From Leeuwenhoekiella aestuarii (GTDB lineage Bacteria > Bacteroidota > Bacteroidia > Flavobacteriales > Flavobacteriaceae), in assembly GCF_004104055.1 (NCBI RefSeq), contig NZ_QOVJ01000004.1, positions 186,001 through 250,000 on the forward strand: a DNA stretch of 64,000 nucleotides. Direction: 5' to 3'. Below are positions 45,001-55,056 of the stretch, piece by piece (the stretch's first letter is position 1; each line of letters opens with the position of its first letter). Both the position numbers and the translations under genes were made by a program. The notes under the pieces are model-generated. The model ran no database searches. It was not told the DNA's origin and was given only the letters and a program-made list of their open reading frames with translations.

Positions 45001-46272
45001 TTAGAAACTTATCGCAGCTTCAAGCATAAAGCCGTCAAACTTTGCGTCATTGTGAAGATCTACAACAGGATAATCGTTATAATTCTGAACAACATACTCT
45101 GCCTTCAGTAAAATGTTTTTGGTCATAAACCAGCCGGCAGCAAGTTGAAAACGGTCTATAGAAACATCACTACCACCCACGAGAGTTCCATCAACATAGT
45201 TGTAACGTCCACCTAAATAGATGTTCTCTTTAGATCCAAATCTGTAGATCAATTCTCCTGAATATTGATTCCAACTACGGTTGTCTGTCTCTGCAGCAGT
45301 CTTCCCGGTTGCGTGCTCATAAATACCAAAGAACTCCAAGCCTTTATACTTCAAGAACGGGTTGATCATAATTGAAGTCAATTCGTTACTTAGACCTGGA
45401 TTGATGCGCCCTGCTCTAAAACCATCTCCGCTACCATCTTCTGCGATCATCACATTGTAATATCGAGAACCAGAACGGTCACCGCTGTATAAATAAGCGC
45501 TGGCTGTTTGATTGGTTTTATAGAGAGAACCTGTTAAGCGTACGCGTAGCGCTTCTGATACCGCTTTATCATATCCCAATTTTGCGATAAAGGACGGGCT
45601 TGTAGTTTCGGGTTTGGTAACAGCCTGATTCAATTTACCGTTAGTCAAACTCAACATTCCCATCCAGCCGTTATCGAAGTAATACAATTCAGCACCAACT
45701 TCGGTAGTAAAGCTATCCATCAGATAGTTTCCTACAAACGGATTGTACAGTGCCATTGCGTTATCAGTACGTCTAAAATGTGCATCTCCATAATTGCTCT
45801 CCATATGCCCTATTTTAATACGTACATGATTCATCACATCCTCCATAAATCCTTTTTGGATAAATTCTAGTTTATCTATCTGAAAATACCCTCCTTTTAC
45901 ATAGGTTTCGTTGTGGTGTTGTGAAGATAAATAGGTTCTTAAGTGCATACGTACCCCGTCATACAAAGCCACATCTAAATCCAGATTTGCGGTTGCAAGG
46001 TTGAAATTGCTACCTATTTCCTGTAAAACAGGAGTGTCTGGATTACTGCTGTTCTCGTGATCTATTGCTTGAAATTGTATGGTAGAAGCGCCTCCTATAC
46101 GTACGTGAAGCCCATCAAAAGTTGTTACTGTATCCTTAGGAGCTTCAAAAGTTGAAATTCCGCGTTGATCAGGTGATCTGTAATTGTCTAAATCGCGCTG
46201 ACTTTGTGCCTGTAGGGTCATCCCTAAAAAAGATAAAGAGATGAGAGTTAAATAGGTAAGTTTAGTTTTCAT
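45001..46272 (-). CDS. Outer-membrane barrel protein between two YceI genes
   Basis: A 423-residue protein with a signal peptide (to LQAQ, residue 23) and a beta-barrel pattern: LDVALYDGVRMHLRTYLSSQ, NHVRIKIGHMESNYGDAHFR, FFGIYEHATGK, and the aromatic C-terminus FMLEAAISF. The 'RIKIGHMESNYG' stretch resembles porin strands of the OprO/OprP type. It is flanked by YceI proteins 11 bases upstream and 60 bases downstream, which suggests that the three handle a lipid or small molecule across the envelope. Confidence 0.78.
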   Translation of the reverse strand: MKTKLTYLTLISLSFLGMTLQAQSQRDLDNYRSPDQRGISTFEAPKDTVTTFDGLHVRIGGASTIQFQAIDHENSSNPDTPVLQEIGSNFNLATANLDLDVALYDGVRMHLRTYLSSQHHNETYVKGGYFQIDKLEFIQKGFMEDVMNHVRIKIGHMESNYGDAHFRRTDNAMALYNPFVGNYLMDSFTTEVGAELYYFDNGWMGMLSLTNGKLNQAVTKPETTSPSFIAKLGYDKAVSEALRVRLTGSLYKTNQTASAYLYSGDRSGSRYYNVMIAEDGSGDGFRAGRINPGLSNELTSIMINPFLKYKGLEFFGIYEHATGKTAAETDNRSWNQYSGELIYRFGSKENIYLGGRYNYVDGTLVGGSDVSIDRFQLAAGWFMTKNILLKAEYVVQNYNDYPVVDLHNDAKFDGFMLEAAISF

Positions 46273-46283
46273 AAGTATTGATA

Positions 46284-46880
46284 TTATAGAGCTTGATTAA
46301 TAAATGTTGTTTTAAATGTGATATGGAGTTCGTCACCCGTAGTTATGGTGCCAAACAAAGCTGTAGGAGGTTCTATTTTGTATGTGCTCATCTGCATTTT
46401 GTAAGCCCCAGACAACACAATCTCATCTGCTAAAAAGCGGACCTCAAATGGAATAGAAACCGTTTGGGTAACTCCAGAAATTGTAAGACTTCCGGTTGTT
46501 TTAAGCAAATAGGTGTTGGCACGATCGGGTTCCAGACTTCCTACTGATTTTAGTCGGTAGGTGATCACCTTGTGCTTTTTGGTATTTAAAGCCTTATAGG
46601 TGTTTTTATCCATTCCATTTTTTCCGCTTGAAAGACTTTCTGCTACAATTTGAAGCTCTAGTTTATTAAGAGCTGTTAGGACTCCATCTTCTTCACTTAG
46701 TGCTAACGTACCGCTCATATCTTTTACTTCTAGCTCCCAATCATGAAGATTAGAAGTACCGGCAACACGCATAGAAGATTCAGCATTTTTTAAGACATAG
46801 TTTTGGGCAAAACCGTTTTGAAGTCCAATTGCTAAAAGAAACAGACTCCAGCAAATTGGATATAATATTGACTTTTTCAT
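46284..46880 (-). CDS. YceI family periplasmic protein
   Basis: A 198-residue exported protein (signal peptide to GFAQ, residue 26). Clear YceI signature: SSMRVAGTSNLHDWELEVKD, KNTYKALNTKKHKVITYRL, and GSLTISGVTQTVSIPFEVRF, ending in ALFGTITTGDELHITFKTTF. Lipocalin-like lipid binding is known for the family. The start is the ATG at 46880 rather than an in-frame TTG nine codons upstream. It is the first gene of the operon with the barrel and the second YceI protein. Confidence 0.9.
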   Translation of the reverse strand: MKKSILYPICWSLFLLAIGLQNGFAQNYVLKNAESSMRVAGTSNLHDWELEVKDMSGTLALSEEDGVLTALNKLELQIVAESLSSGKNGMDKNTYKALNTKKHKVITYRLKSVGSLEPDRANTYLLKTTGSLTISGVTQTVSIPFEVRFLADEIVLSGAYKMQMSTYKIEPPTALFGTITTGDELHITFKTTFINQAL

Positions 46881-47178
46881 AGTATTTGGTTTTTGATTAC
46901 TATGCAAAGTTCCATCAGGAAGAACGCCTGAAATATGATTAAAGTCAGGTTACAGATTTAATACAAACTATATCGATTGAATACAGCTTTTTTATAACCT
47001 AATTAAAACTACTCAGGAATCATGCTATTCAATTAGACGCTCTTTCTTTATTCATGCGAGTGCTGCCGCTCCTCAAAAACTCTTAACACTTCATTAAAGG
47101 AGTGTTATATAGGGTTAAAAAAGATTTAACATTAACATATTTAGCATATTTTCCACCTCTTAATCATTCAATCCATTT

Positions 47179-50100
47179 ATGACTCATAAATACACAGCCC
47201 CATTCAACACGCTTTCCGGTAGATTATATCTTTTTACTTTTTTATTGGTTATGCTGAGCCAAATCAGCTTTGCACAGGACAAAGAGGTAGAACAGATTTT
47301 TTATTTTACAGGAAATACGGAGTTAAAAACCAGTAATCCTACTCAGGAAGTTCTTAAAGCAATCAGCGACCTTTCTCAGGATGATGACAACGCGACTTTT
47401 GTAGCTTTAGGAAACATCACAAAAGACGGTTACCCACCCAAAAAGAAAGAACGGAAAGATGTTGAACAATTACTTCAAAAAAGTATTATGCAACCTCTGG
47501 CCGACTTTAACGGGAACGTCATTTTTATGCCGGGTCATAATGAGTGGAACAAAAATGGTCACGAAAACCTGGATGATCTAGAGTCTTTTATACAAGACAA
47601 CAGCAAGGTTGAATTCTGGCCAAACGATGGTTGTCCACGGGAGATTGAAAACCTGGATATGGATAATGTTGAACTCTTGATGATAGATTCACAATGGTTT
47701 CTAGAAGACTGGGATGATCATTTATACCTCAATAATAAATGCGACATCAAAACTCGTGATGATTTTATCGCGAAGTTTAAAGACGATTTAAAAGATGAAC
47801 AAAATAAAACGGTAATCGTTGCGGTTCACCACTCGATACTCACGCTTTCTAAACAAAACTTTATAGAAAATATAGGGGGGCTTACTGCCGAAGATTATTA
47901 CAGTACCCAGCGTCAGAAGTTTGCGGGTACCTTAGAAACCCTGGCAAGCCAGTTTCCTGATGTGATTTTTGTTTCTGCAAGTGATAAAAACCTGCAATAT
48001 GTGTTTGATGACGGGATTCCACAAATTATAAGCGGTGCAGCTTCAACAAAATTAGACAAGGTGCGTCAAGCTAAAGACGGACAGTTTGCTTCTAAAGCAA
48101 ATGGTTTTGCAAGACTTACGGTTTATAAAGACCGTAGTTCTAAAGTTGAATTTTTCGGAACAGGATCAGGAGCTCCTGAAAAACTTTTTGAGAAAGAGAT
48201 CAGACGGCAACAACCTAAAAAAGATGACATAAACTACCCGGATATCAGCGGGATGAGCAGTACAAAAAAAGCTTCGATCTATACCAAAGAAGAAACTGAC
48301 AAAAGTGGCTTATACAAATTCTTCTGGGGAAATCACTACCGGAACATTTACAGTAAAGAGATTGAAGCTCCGGTCTTAGACCTCTCCACCCTTCCGGGAA
48401 ATGTACATGCAATTTCAGAAGGTGGTGGTAACCAGTCGCGTTCGTTACGTCTTATTGACGATTCAGAACACGAGTATACCGCCCGTGAGTTGCGTAAGAG
48501 TGCGGTGCGCTTTATTCAGTCTAAAATAACCGATCACTATGTTCGTGACTTTATGCAAAACACCATCGCTGAAGAAATTGTACAGGATTTTTATACTACA
48601 GCGCAACCTTATGCACCCTTTGCATTGAACACTATTTTTGACAGTTTGAACATTTACAATGCACAACCTAAAATCTACTACTTACCCAAGCAAAAGCAAC
48701 TGGGTATTTATAATGAAGATTATGGCGACAAGCTTTATATGCTAGAAGCACATGCTGGGGATGAGAATAAGTCTTTTGAGCGTTTTGGTGATGCAGATGA
48801 CATCATCAGTACCAAAGATCTTCTTGCCGAAATACGAGATTCTAAAAAGCATCAGGTAGATGAAGCCAATTTTTTAAAGGTACGCTTAATGGATTTTGCT
48901 GTGGGGGATTATGACCGCCATTATGATCAGTGGCGCTGGTCTGCTTATGAGCAAGAAGACGGTACAACTACCTATAAAACCATTCGCAGAGACCGTGATC
49001 AGGCGTTTCCCAAATACGACGGACTCATTTTAGGTTTGCTTAAAGTTGCAATGATCGATTTTCGATCTATGGAAAAATACGATGATGATGTAAACAGCGT
49101 GAAGTGGATGAGCCGTTACGCCTATCCTTTAGATCAGGCATTCATAAAGAATTTAACCTGGGAAGACTGGGAAAACGAAGTCCAATTTATTCAGGAAAAC
49201 CTAACGGACGAAACCATCGAAACTGCTTTTAATACCTTACCGGAAGCTGCACAGGATGAGAGTACGATAAACATCAAAAAGAATTTAAAAGCACGTCGCG
49301 ATAACCTAATGTCTATTGCACGTCGTTACTACGAATACCTAATGAATCATCAGATCATTCTGGGTACAGAAGATAAAGATGACTTTGTGATCACCCGTCA
49401 GGCTGATGGGAAGACGACCATCAAACTAACTACCGAAGAAGAGGAAACTTTTGAGCGCACCTATGATAAAGAACTCACAAAAGAGATTTGGATCTACGGT
49501 TTAGACGATGATGATACTTTTAAAATTGTGGGTAATGGCGATCATTATATCCCGATTAAAATATTAGGTGGTGAGAATAACGATGTGTATGATTTTGAAA
49601 ATACACGGGCAGCTAAAGTATATGATTACAAAAGCAAGAAAAATACTTTTGTCAACCCGGGCACGCGCAAGTGGCTGGTAGACAGTTATGATATCAACAC
49701 CTATAATGATGCTTCTAGAAAATTAGATGCATTCGCGACTACCCCGGCAATTGGTTACAATCAAGATACTGGTTTTTCTGCCGGTTTAAGCGGGACGTAT
49801 ACTACATATGGTTTGGCTAACAATCCCTTTGCTACCCAGCAAACGCTAACTGCTAAATATTATACGGCGACCCACGGTATTGAGTTAGAATACTCGGGCG
49901 AATTTGCACACGCATTTTACAACTGGAACTTTGGTTTAGACGCGCGCTATACCACTCCTAATTTTGCCATCAATTATTTTGGAACAGGCAACGATACCGA
50001 GTATGACCGAGATCAAGTTGATATAGACTTTAACCGAGTTCGCATCAGCGAATGGAGCGTCACTCCGTCTTTAATTTTCAGAAAAGACCGGGTACAGTTG

Positions 50101-50775
50101 CGCTTTGGCCCAACTGTAGCATCTTATAATGTAGAATATTCTGGTAATGGTGTTACCGGTGATACTGATATAATTGATGCTGGTGATGATGTATTCAATA
50201 CGCAATACTATGCCGGTGCAGAGGCCGCTTTTCAATATAAAAACAAAAGTGGAGAGATCGCCTTTATACGTAGAGGCTTTCAATTTGATCTGGTTGCAGG
50301 TTACAAAGCCAATATCGATGAATATAATAACGAATTTACCTATTTAAAACCTACACTTTCTATTGACTACCCCTTACATCCCAGCGGGATGGCCGTACTG
50401 GCAACTAAAATTGGTGCTTCTATGAACTTTGGAGGTGAATATGAATTTTACCACGCTGCGACTTTAGGTGGAAATACCAGTCTACGCGGATATAGAAATG
50501 AACGTTTTAATGGGCAAACTGCTTTTTATCAAAGTACCGATCTACGTGTAGGTATAGCACAGTTAAAAACCAATTTCATTCCCTTGAGACTGGGAGTTTC
50601 AGCCGGTTTTGATTACGGTCGTGTCTGGGTAGAAAATGATAATTCTGAACAATGGCACAACAGTTACGGAGGTTCTGTCTTTATAAATGGGTTTAAAGCC
50701 ATTACTGCCAATGTAGGCTATTATACAAGTAAAGAAAGTAATCGTGTACTGTTTACATTAGGATTTAAATTCTAA
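47179..50775 (+). CDS. Metallophosphatase-Omp85 fusion with degenerate metal motifs
   Basis: A 1198-residue outer-membrane protein. After a signal peptide (to FAQ, residue 33) comes a calcineurin-like phosphoesterase domain (35-330), a middle region (390-860), and a C-terminal BamA/Omp85-type barrel recognisable by the LRGYRNERF signature near residue 1100. The family normally has GD, GDN, GNHD, HH and GHDH metal ligands. Here they read GNT (45-47), GNI (78-80), GHNE (119-122), HH (217-218) and ASDK (267-270). Most ligands are lost, while the fold-defining IDSQWFLEDWDDH is kept, so catalysis is doubtful. It is a single gene followed by a strong terminator. Confidence 0.85.
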   Translation: MTHKYTAPFNTLSGRLYLFTFLLVMLSQISFAQDKEVEQIFYFTGNTELKTSNPTQEVLKAISDLSQDDDNATFVALGNITKDGYPPKKKERKDVEQLLQKSIMQPLADFNGNVIFMPGHNEWNKNGHENLDDLESFIQDNSKVEFWPNDGCPREIENLDMDNVELLMIDSQWFLEDWDDHLYLNNKCDIKTRDDFIAKFKDDLKDEQNKTVIVAVHHSILTLSKQNFIENIGGLTAEDYYSTQRQKFAGTLETLASQFPDVIFVSASDKNLQYVFDDGIPQIISGAASTKLDKVRQAKDGQFASKANGFARLTVYKDRSSKVEFFGTGSGAPEKLFEKEIRRQQPKKDDINYPDISGMSSTKKASIYTKEETDKSGLYKFFWGNHYRNIYSKEIEAPVLDLSTLPGNVHAISEGGGNQSRSLRLIDDSEHEYTARELRKSAVRFIQSKITDHYVRDFMQNTIAEEIVQDFYTTAQPYAPFALNTIFDSLNIYNAQPKIYYLPKQKQLGIYNEDYGDKLYMLEAHAGDENKSFERFGDADDIISTKDLLAEIRDSKKHQVDEANFLKVRLMDFAVGDYDRHYDQWRWSAYEQEDGTTTYKTIRRDRDQAFPKYDGLILGLLKVAMIDFRSMEKYDDDVNSVKWMSRYAYPLDQAFIKNLTWEDWENEVQFIQENLTDETIETAFNTLPEAAQDESTINIKKNLKARRDNLMSIARRYYEYLMNHQIILGTEDKDDFVITRQADGKTTIKLTTEEEETFERTYDKELTKEIWIYGLDDDDTFKIVGNGDHYIPIKILGGENNDVYDFENTRAAKVYDYKSKKNTFVNPGTRKWLVDSYDINTYNDASRKLDAFATTPAIGYNQDTGFSAGLSGTYTTYGLANNPFATQQTLTAKYYTATHGIELEYSGEFAHAFYNWNFGLDARYTTPNFAINYFGTGNDTEYDRDQVDIDFNRVRISEWSVTPSLIFRKDRVQLRFGPTVASYNVEYSGNGVTGDTDIIDAGDDVFNTQYYAGAEAAFQYKNKSGEIAFIRRGFQFDLVAGYKANIDEYNNEFTYLKPTLSIDYPLHPSGMAVLATKIGASMNFGGEYEFYHAATLGGNTSLRGYRNERFNGQTAFYQSTDLRVGIAQLKTNFIPLRLGVSAGFDYGRVWVENDNSEQWHNSYGGSVFINGFKAITANVGYYTSKESNRVLFTLGFKF

Positions 50776-50798
50776 AGAATACGAATTAACCAATCTTT

Positions 50799-50832
50799 AA
50801 AACCCGTTCTCTAAAGAGAGCGGGTTTTTTAT
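50799..50832 (+). terminator. Terminator of the metallophosphatase-barrel gene
   Basis: AAAACCCGTTCTCT pairs with AGAGAGCGGGTTTT (one G-U), short loop, then a T run. It begins 24 bases after the stop. Confidence 0.85.
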
Positions 50833-50976
50833 TGATACTAAAATCATCTTGAGGCAAACCAAAAAGCATTAGTATTTTAATTATAGGAAATGCCCATTTA
50901 CTTTTCTTGCGGAATTTTTCCGTTAATACGGATTTTTTCCTTTTAAAAGAAAAAGAGAATTGCGTACTTTGTAGTT

Positions 50977-52401
50977 ATGGAAGATGCCAAGTTTGCGATC
51001 ATTGATATAGAGACAACAGGTGGCGGTATCAAAGGAAACAAGATTACCGAAATCTGCATCATAATTTTACAGAACGGGAAAGAAATTGACCGGTTCACGT
51101 CTTTAGTCAATCCCGGAAGAGATATTCCGCTTTATATTGAAAAACTAACAGGTATCAACGACCGAATGGTTGAAGACGCTCCGTATTTTAATGAACTGGC
51201 AGACCGCATCAACACACTGACTACTGATTGCATTTTTGTCGCTCATAATGTGGGATTTGATTACAACGTGGTACGCGCAGAATTTAGAGAAGCAGGCGTC
51301 GATTTTAACCGAAAGCGCCTATGTACCGTACGTCTTGCAAAAAAACTTATTCCCGGTTTGTTCTCATACAGTCTGGGTAATTTATGTACCTCTATAAACA
51401 TACCGCATTACGATCGCCACCGTGCCGAGGGCGACACTGAAGCAACTGTGATCTTGTTTCAGCGCTGTCTGGATCTGGATCCTGAGTATGAAGTAATCAA
51501 TGAGTTTTTAAACAGAAAGTCTAAAGAGTCTTATTTTCCACCAAACTTTAAGGCTTCAGATTTTGAAGAATTACCACATAAACCCGGTGTGTATTTTTTT
51601 AGAGACAAAACCGGGAAGCCTTTATACATTGGTAAGGCTATAGACATTCAAAAAAGGGTGCTTTCTCATTTCAGAGAAAAAAGCAATCGCAAGTATGAGT
51701 TACTGCAAAACACACACAGTATAGATTATGAACTCACCGGCAGCGAATTGCTGGCCTTGCTGCGAGAAGCAGAACTAATTCTTAAATATTACCCGAAATA
51801 CAATAAAGCTCAGAAAAACCCAACAAAGCCCTATAAGCTTACCTCCTACCATAACAAACAAGGTATTGAGCAATTTGCACTGCACAAAAATAAGATCGCT
51901 CCGGTAAGTTGGATGCAGTTTTATACACGAGAAGAAGCCATTCAGTTTTTAGAACAGCTATGTGAGGAGTTTGATCTGTGTCCTAAATATTGTGCTTTAC
52001 AGCAAGGTGTTTCTGAATGTAATCATTACAAAATACATACGTGTAGCGGTGCCTGTCGTGGTGATTTGAAGGCGGAAACATATAATGGTCGTGTGAGTAA
52101 AGCTCTAGATTATATTCATACCTATGAGCAATCGTGTCTGCTCGTTGAAAAAGGAAGAAATACTCAGGAAAAGTCTTTTATTTACCTGAAACAAGGTCGT
52201 TTTGCCGGGTATGGTTTTATTGATGAGACCGAAGAATTCAATCAACCGGAAGATTTTACAAACTTTTTAATTCCACAGAAAAGTTCAGCTTATGCAGATC
52301 GCATTGTACGCAGATATCTAGCTACTCAAAAGCAACTAACTAAATTGCCGCTTACACAGAACGACACCGCTACTCAAAACATTTTTGAAGCCTGGCTTTA
52401 A
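50977..52401 (+). CDS. DnaQ-like exonuclease fused to a GIY-YIG domain
   Basis: A 474-residue nuclease. N-terminal DEDDh 3'-5' exonuclease: FAIIDIETTGG (Exo I Asp and Glu), FVAHNVGFDYNVVRAEF (Exo II), HRAEGDTEAT (Exo III His and Asp). From residue about 200: GVYFF, then KPLYIGKAIDIQKRVLSHF, the GIY-YIG core of the UvrC N-terminus/Cho type, and GSELLALLREAELIL with the catalytic Glu. It probably acts in DNA repair, nicking and trimming damaged strands. Such fusions occur in several phyla. Single gene, convergent with the transporter. Confidence 0.9.
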   Translation: MEDAKFAIIDIETTGGGIKGNKITEICIIILQNGKEIDRFTSLVNPGRDIPLYIEKLTGINDRMVEDAPYFNELADRINTLTTDCIFVAHNVGFDYNVVRAEFREAGVDFNRKRLCTVRLAKKLIPGLFSYSLGNLCTSINIPHYDRHRAEGDTEATVILFQRCLDLDPEYEVINEFLNRKSKESYFPPNFKASDFEELPHKPGVYFFRDKTGKPLYIGKAIDIQKRVLSHFREKSNRKYELLQNTHSIDYELTGSELLALLREAELILKYYPKYNKAQKNPTKPYKLTSYHNKQGIEQFALHKNKIAPVSWMQFYTREEAIQFLEQLCEEFDLCPKYCALQQGVSECNHYKIHTCSGACRGDLKAETYNGRVSKALDYIHTYEQSCLLVEKGRNTQEKSFIYLKQGRFAGYGFIDETEEFNQPEDFTNFLIPQKSSAYADRIVRRYLATQKQLTKLPLTQNDTATQNIFEAWL

Positions 52402-52404
52402 GCA

Positions 52405-53403
52405 TTACGCTTCAGGGGCTATTTCGTTTGCTTTTTCGACATCCACTTTTCTGGCAAAACGCGAAGCTATAGCGCTTATAATCATAATTTGTGAAGCGTG
52501 AAAAAGCATTAAAGGCAGTAATATAAGTCCTAAACCGGCCATATTACCGAAGAGAATTTTAGAAAAAACGGTTCCGTGAACCAGCGATTTTTTGGTACCG
52601 CAAAACTGAGCGGTGATACGGTCTTCCATATTAAATCCTAGAAGTTTTGCGATCAATCCAGTAATTAAAAAGACAACAACAAATACACCTATAACACCAG
52701 CAAATAGAAGGATTAAATCAAAGATTGAAACACTTGTGAATAAATTATCAGCAAACGATTCTGCAAAGCTTTTATAAATGATCAACAGAATAATACTCTT
52801 ATCAAAAAGCGTGAGTTTACTGGTGTGCTTTCTAATAAAATCGCCCCAATATTTTTGCAGGAGCACTCCCACAATTACGGGAAGCAAAATCTGAAGAAGT
52901 AATTTTGAATAGATCGTGCTGAAATCAAAATCACTTGCGATTTCAGTCACAAAAAGTCCTATCCACAAAGGCGTAATCGCAATCCCTATAATACCTGAAA
53001 TACTCGCATTAAAAATCGCAGCCGGAATATTCCCTTTTGCTAAAGAAACCATGACCACAGAAGAACTTACTGTAGAAGGCAAAGCAGCCAGAAAAAAGAA
53101 TGCCAGCCAAATGATCTCCTGTTCCTCATTTTGAATTAAGGGTCTAAACAACAAAACCAAAACTGGGAATAGTAAAAAAGTAGACGCTTGTACCAGAATG
53201 TGTAATTTGTAATTACTCAAACCCGCCTTTAATTTTTGCGGACTCAACTTCAATCCATAAAAAAAGAAAATCAGAGAAATACCTAAGGTTCCTATTAAAT
53301 CAAGAGGAACCGGACTCGACTCTAAACCCCATTGCGGAAAAAAATAGGCAACTATAATTATTATGATAATTGAGACTACAAATTTGTCTAACTTAATGCG
53401 CAT
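52405..53403 (-). CDS. SBF-like (bile acid:sodium symporter family) transporter
   Basis: A 332-residue integral membrane protein with about ten segments. MRIKLDKFVVSIIIIIIVAY opens the first one; LIFFFYGLKLSPQKLKAGLS and ALPSTVSSSVVMVSLAKGNI are the crossing motifs of the YfeH/SBF_like (PF13593) subgroup. It should move an organic anion with sodium; the substrate is unknown. I start at the ATG 53403; an upstream in-frame start would add a non-membrane leader. Confidence 0.88.
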   Translation of the reverse strand: MRIKLDKFVVSIIIIIIVAYFFPQWGLESSPVPLDLIGTLGISLIFFFYGLKLSPQKLKAGLSNYKLHILVQASTFLLFPVLVLLFRPLIQNEEQEIIWLAFFFLAALPSTVSSSVVMVSLAKGNIPAAIFNASISGIIGIAITPLWIGLFVTEIASDFDFSTIYSKLLLQILLPVIVGVLLQKYWGDFIRKHTSKLTLFDKSIILLIIYKSFAESFADNLFTSVSIFDLILLFAGVIGVFVVVFLITGLIAKLLGFNMEDRITAQFCGTKKSLVHGTVFSKILFGNMAGLGLILLPLMLFHASQIMIISAIASRFARKVDVEKANEIAPEA

Positions 53404-53774
53404 ATATGATCTTGTAAAATAGGAGTTACCTTTAGTATAAGTGTTCAAATTTAAACCAGAAAGGAGTCTTAGAAAAAACCGTTACCAATCTGTTTTGCTC
53501 AGATATAATTCTTCTTAGGTAGGATTTTAAAGCAAACTTGTGCAACTAATTGTCTCAAAATTGCTTTTGGTCTAAAAAATCAACTATAATAGAATTGTAA
53601 TCAATATTTTTATAATCAATAAAACTAACCGGCAGAAATATAAATAGTTATTGAGTCAACTTTCTAAATAGTTATTTCTGTTACAAATTCCACTTGCTGG
53701 AGAACAGATTTAAAAAACTACTCACTTTAAAAGTGATTGATGTTTACTAAATCTTAAGCATAATAAATTACTAA
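53404..53774. other. Intergenic region upstream of the LacI gene
   Basis: No gene. AT-rich. It contains TCACTTTAAAAGTGA, a palindrome with 7-base arms at 53722-53736, 39 bases before the LacI ATG, a possible autoregulatory site, and two copies of AAATAGTTATT near 53640-53680. It lacks the AACGTT-centred operators found upstream of the downstream genes. Confidence 0.4.
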
Positions 53775-54806
53775 ATGAAGCAAAAAAGACCTTCAATAAA
53801 AGATATAGCTAAAGCCCTTAATGTTTCTATAACTACCATCTCATTTGTTTTAAATGGAAAAGGCGAAGAACGTAAGATCTCAAAAGAAGTAATTAAAAAG
53901 ATAGAAGATTATGCTGAAGAGATTAATTACCGCCCGAATCAAATAGCTCAAAGCCTCCGTACCGGAAAAAGTAAAATTCTGGTGTTTATGGTAGAAGATA
54001 TCGGCAACCCGTTCTTTGCAAAAATCGCAAGAATCATTGAAGAAATTGCATATCAAAAAGGATATAAAGTGCTTTTTTGCAGTACCGAAAATAACGACAA
54101 ACGTTCTCGCGAACTCATTACGCTTTTTCATGAACGTCAGGTAGATGGCTTTATCGTAATCCCATCTCCCGGAATACAAAAAGATATAGAAAATCTGATA
54201 AAGAGTGACGTCCCAGTGGTTTTAGGCGATCGTTATTTTAAAGGTTCCCCAATGAATCACGTAGTAATTGACAACTACGGTGCTTCTAAAAAAGGTACGC
54301 AACATTTAATTGATAACGGCTTTAAGAATATTGCGTTCATATCAATAGATACAAAACAAATGCAAATGCTTGACCGCGCAAGAGGCTACCGAGATGCGGT
54401 AGATGAGGCCGGACTTTCTAACCAGGTTCTTGAATTATCATTTGATGATATACGAAAACAAAAAGGTAAAGACAGCGTTAAAAACCTATTGACTCAAAAA
54501 GAGAATATAGATGCTGTTTTCTTCTCTACAAACTACCTGACACAAACTGCTCTTGAGATTATTAAAGATATTGACCCCAAATTGATTTATAATTTGGGTA
54601 TTCTCACTTTTGATGATAATGACTTTTTCAAAATCAATACACCATCTATATCTGCAGTAGCACAACCTTTGCAGGAAATGGGAGAAGAATTGATGCGTAT
54701 TATGTTTAAACTATTAAAGAAGACAAAGGACAAAGAAACTCCGTTAATGCAAACTGTTCTTGAAGCTACCCTTACTCCTAGAGATTCTTCTAAAAGAAAC
54801 ACTTAA
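53775..54806 (+). CDS. LacI-family transcriptional regulator
   Basis: A 343-residue repressor. The HTH and hinge are textbook: PSIKDIAKALNVSITTISFV followed by LNGKGEERKISKEV and YRPNQIAQSLRTGKSKIL. The periplasmic-binding-protein-like sensor domain follows (VMVEDIGNPFFAKIARIIEE, RQVDGFIVIPSP, GILTFDDNDFFKI). In Bacteroidota such regulators often govern polysaccharide or sugar utilisation loci. Palindromes with the AACGTT centre upstream of the BSP gene (54990) and of susC (58971-59033) are its probable operators. Ligand unknown. Confidence 0.93.
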   Translation: MKQKRPSIKDIAKALNVSITTISFVLNGKGEERKISKEVIKKIEDYAEEINYRPNQIAQSLRTGKSKILVFMVEDIGNPFFAKIARIIEEIAYQKGYKVLFCSTENNDKRSRELITLFHERQVDGFIVIPSPGIQKDIENLIKSDVPVVLGDRYFKGSPMNHVVIDNYGASKKGTQHLIDNGFKNIAFISIDTKQMQMLDRARGYRDAVDEAGLSNQVLELSFDDIRKQKGKDSVKNLLTQKENIDAVFFSTNYLTQTALEIIKDIDPKLIYNLGILTFDDNDFFKINTPSISAVAQPLQEMGEELMRIMFKLLKKTKDKETPLMQTVLEATLTPRDSSKRNT

Positions 54807-54989
54807 TTTTTAATAATCAATTTTTCCTTCTTCAAAGTTGGTCAAATGGTGATTTTACTATTAATGAGATGAATTGTATAGTCTTTGAGATAGATTGTGC
54901 GCTCATCATTTCCTTTAAGAATTACTTTTGAAAGCTTGAGTTACTAGAGCAACATATCGACTCAATTTAAGAACAATCCACCCAATGTA

Positions 54990-55003
54990 GTAAAACGTTT
55001 TAC
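54990..55003 (+). promoter_or_regulatory. Probable LacI operator upstream of the BSP peptidase gene
   Basis: A perfect 14-base palindrome GTAAAACGTTTTAC, 53 bases before the ATG at 55057. Its core TAAAACGTTTTA recurs upstream of the susC at 59087. The CG-centred symmetry is typical of LacI-family sites. Confidence 0.7.
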
Positions 55004-55056
55004 CATTTTAAAATCATTATAAATCCCTAAAATAAAGTAACCTAAATCTTTAAAAA

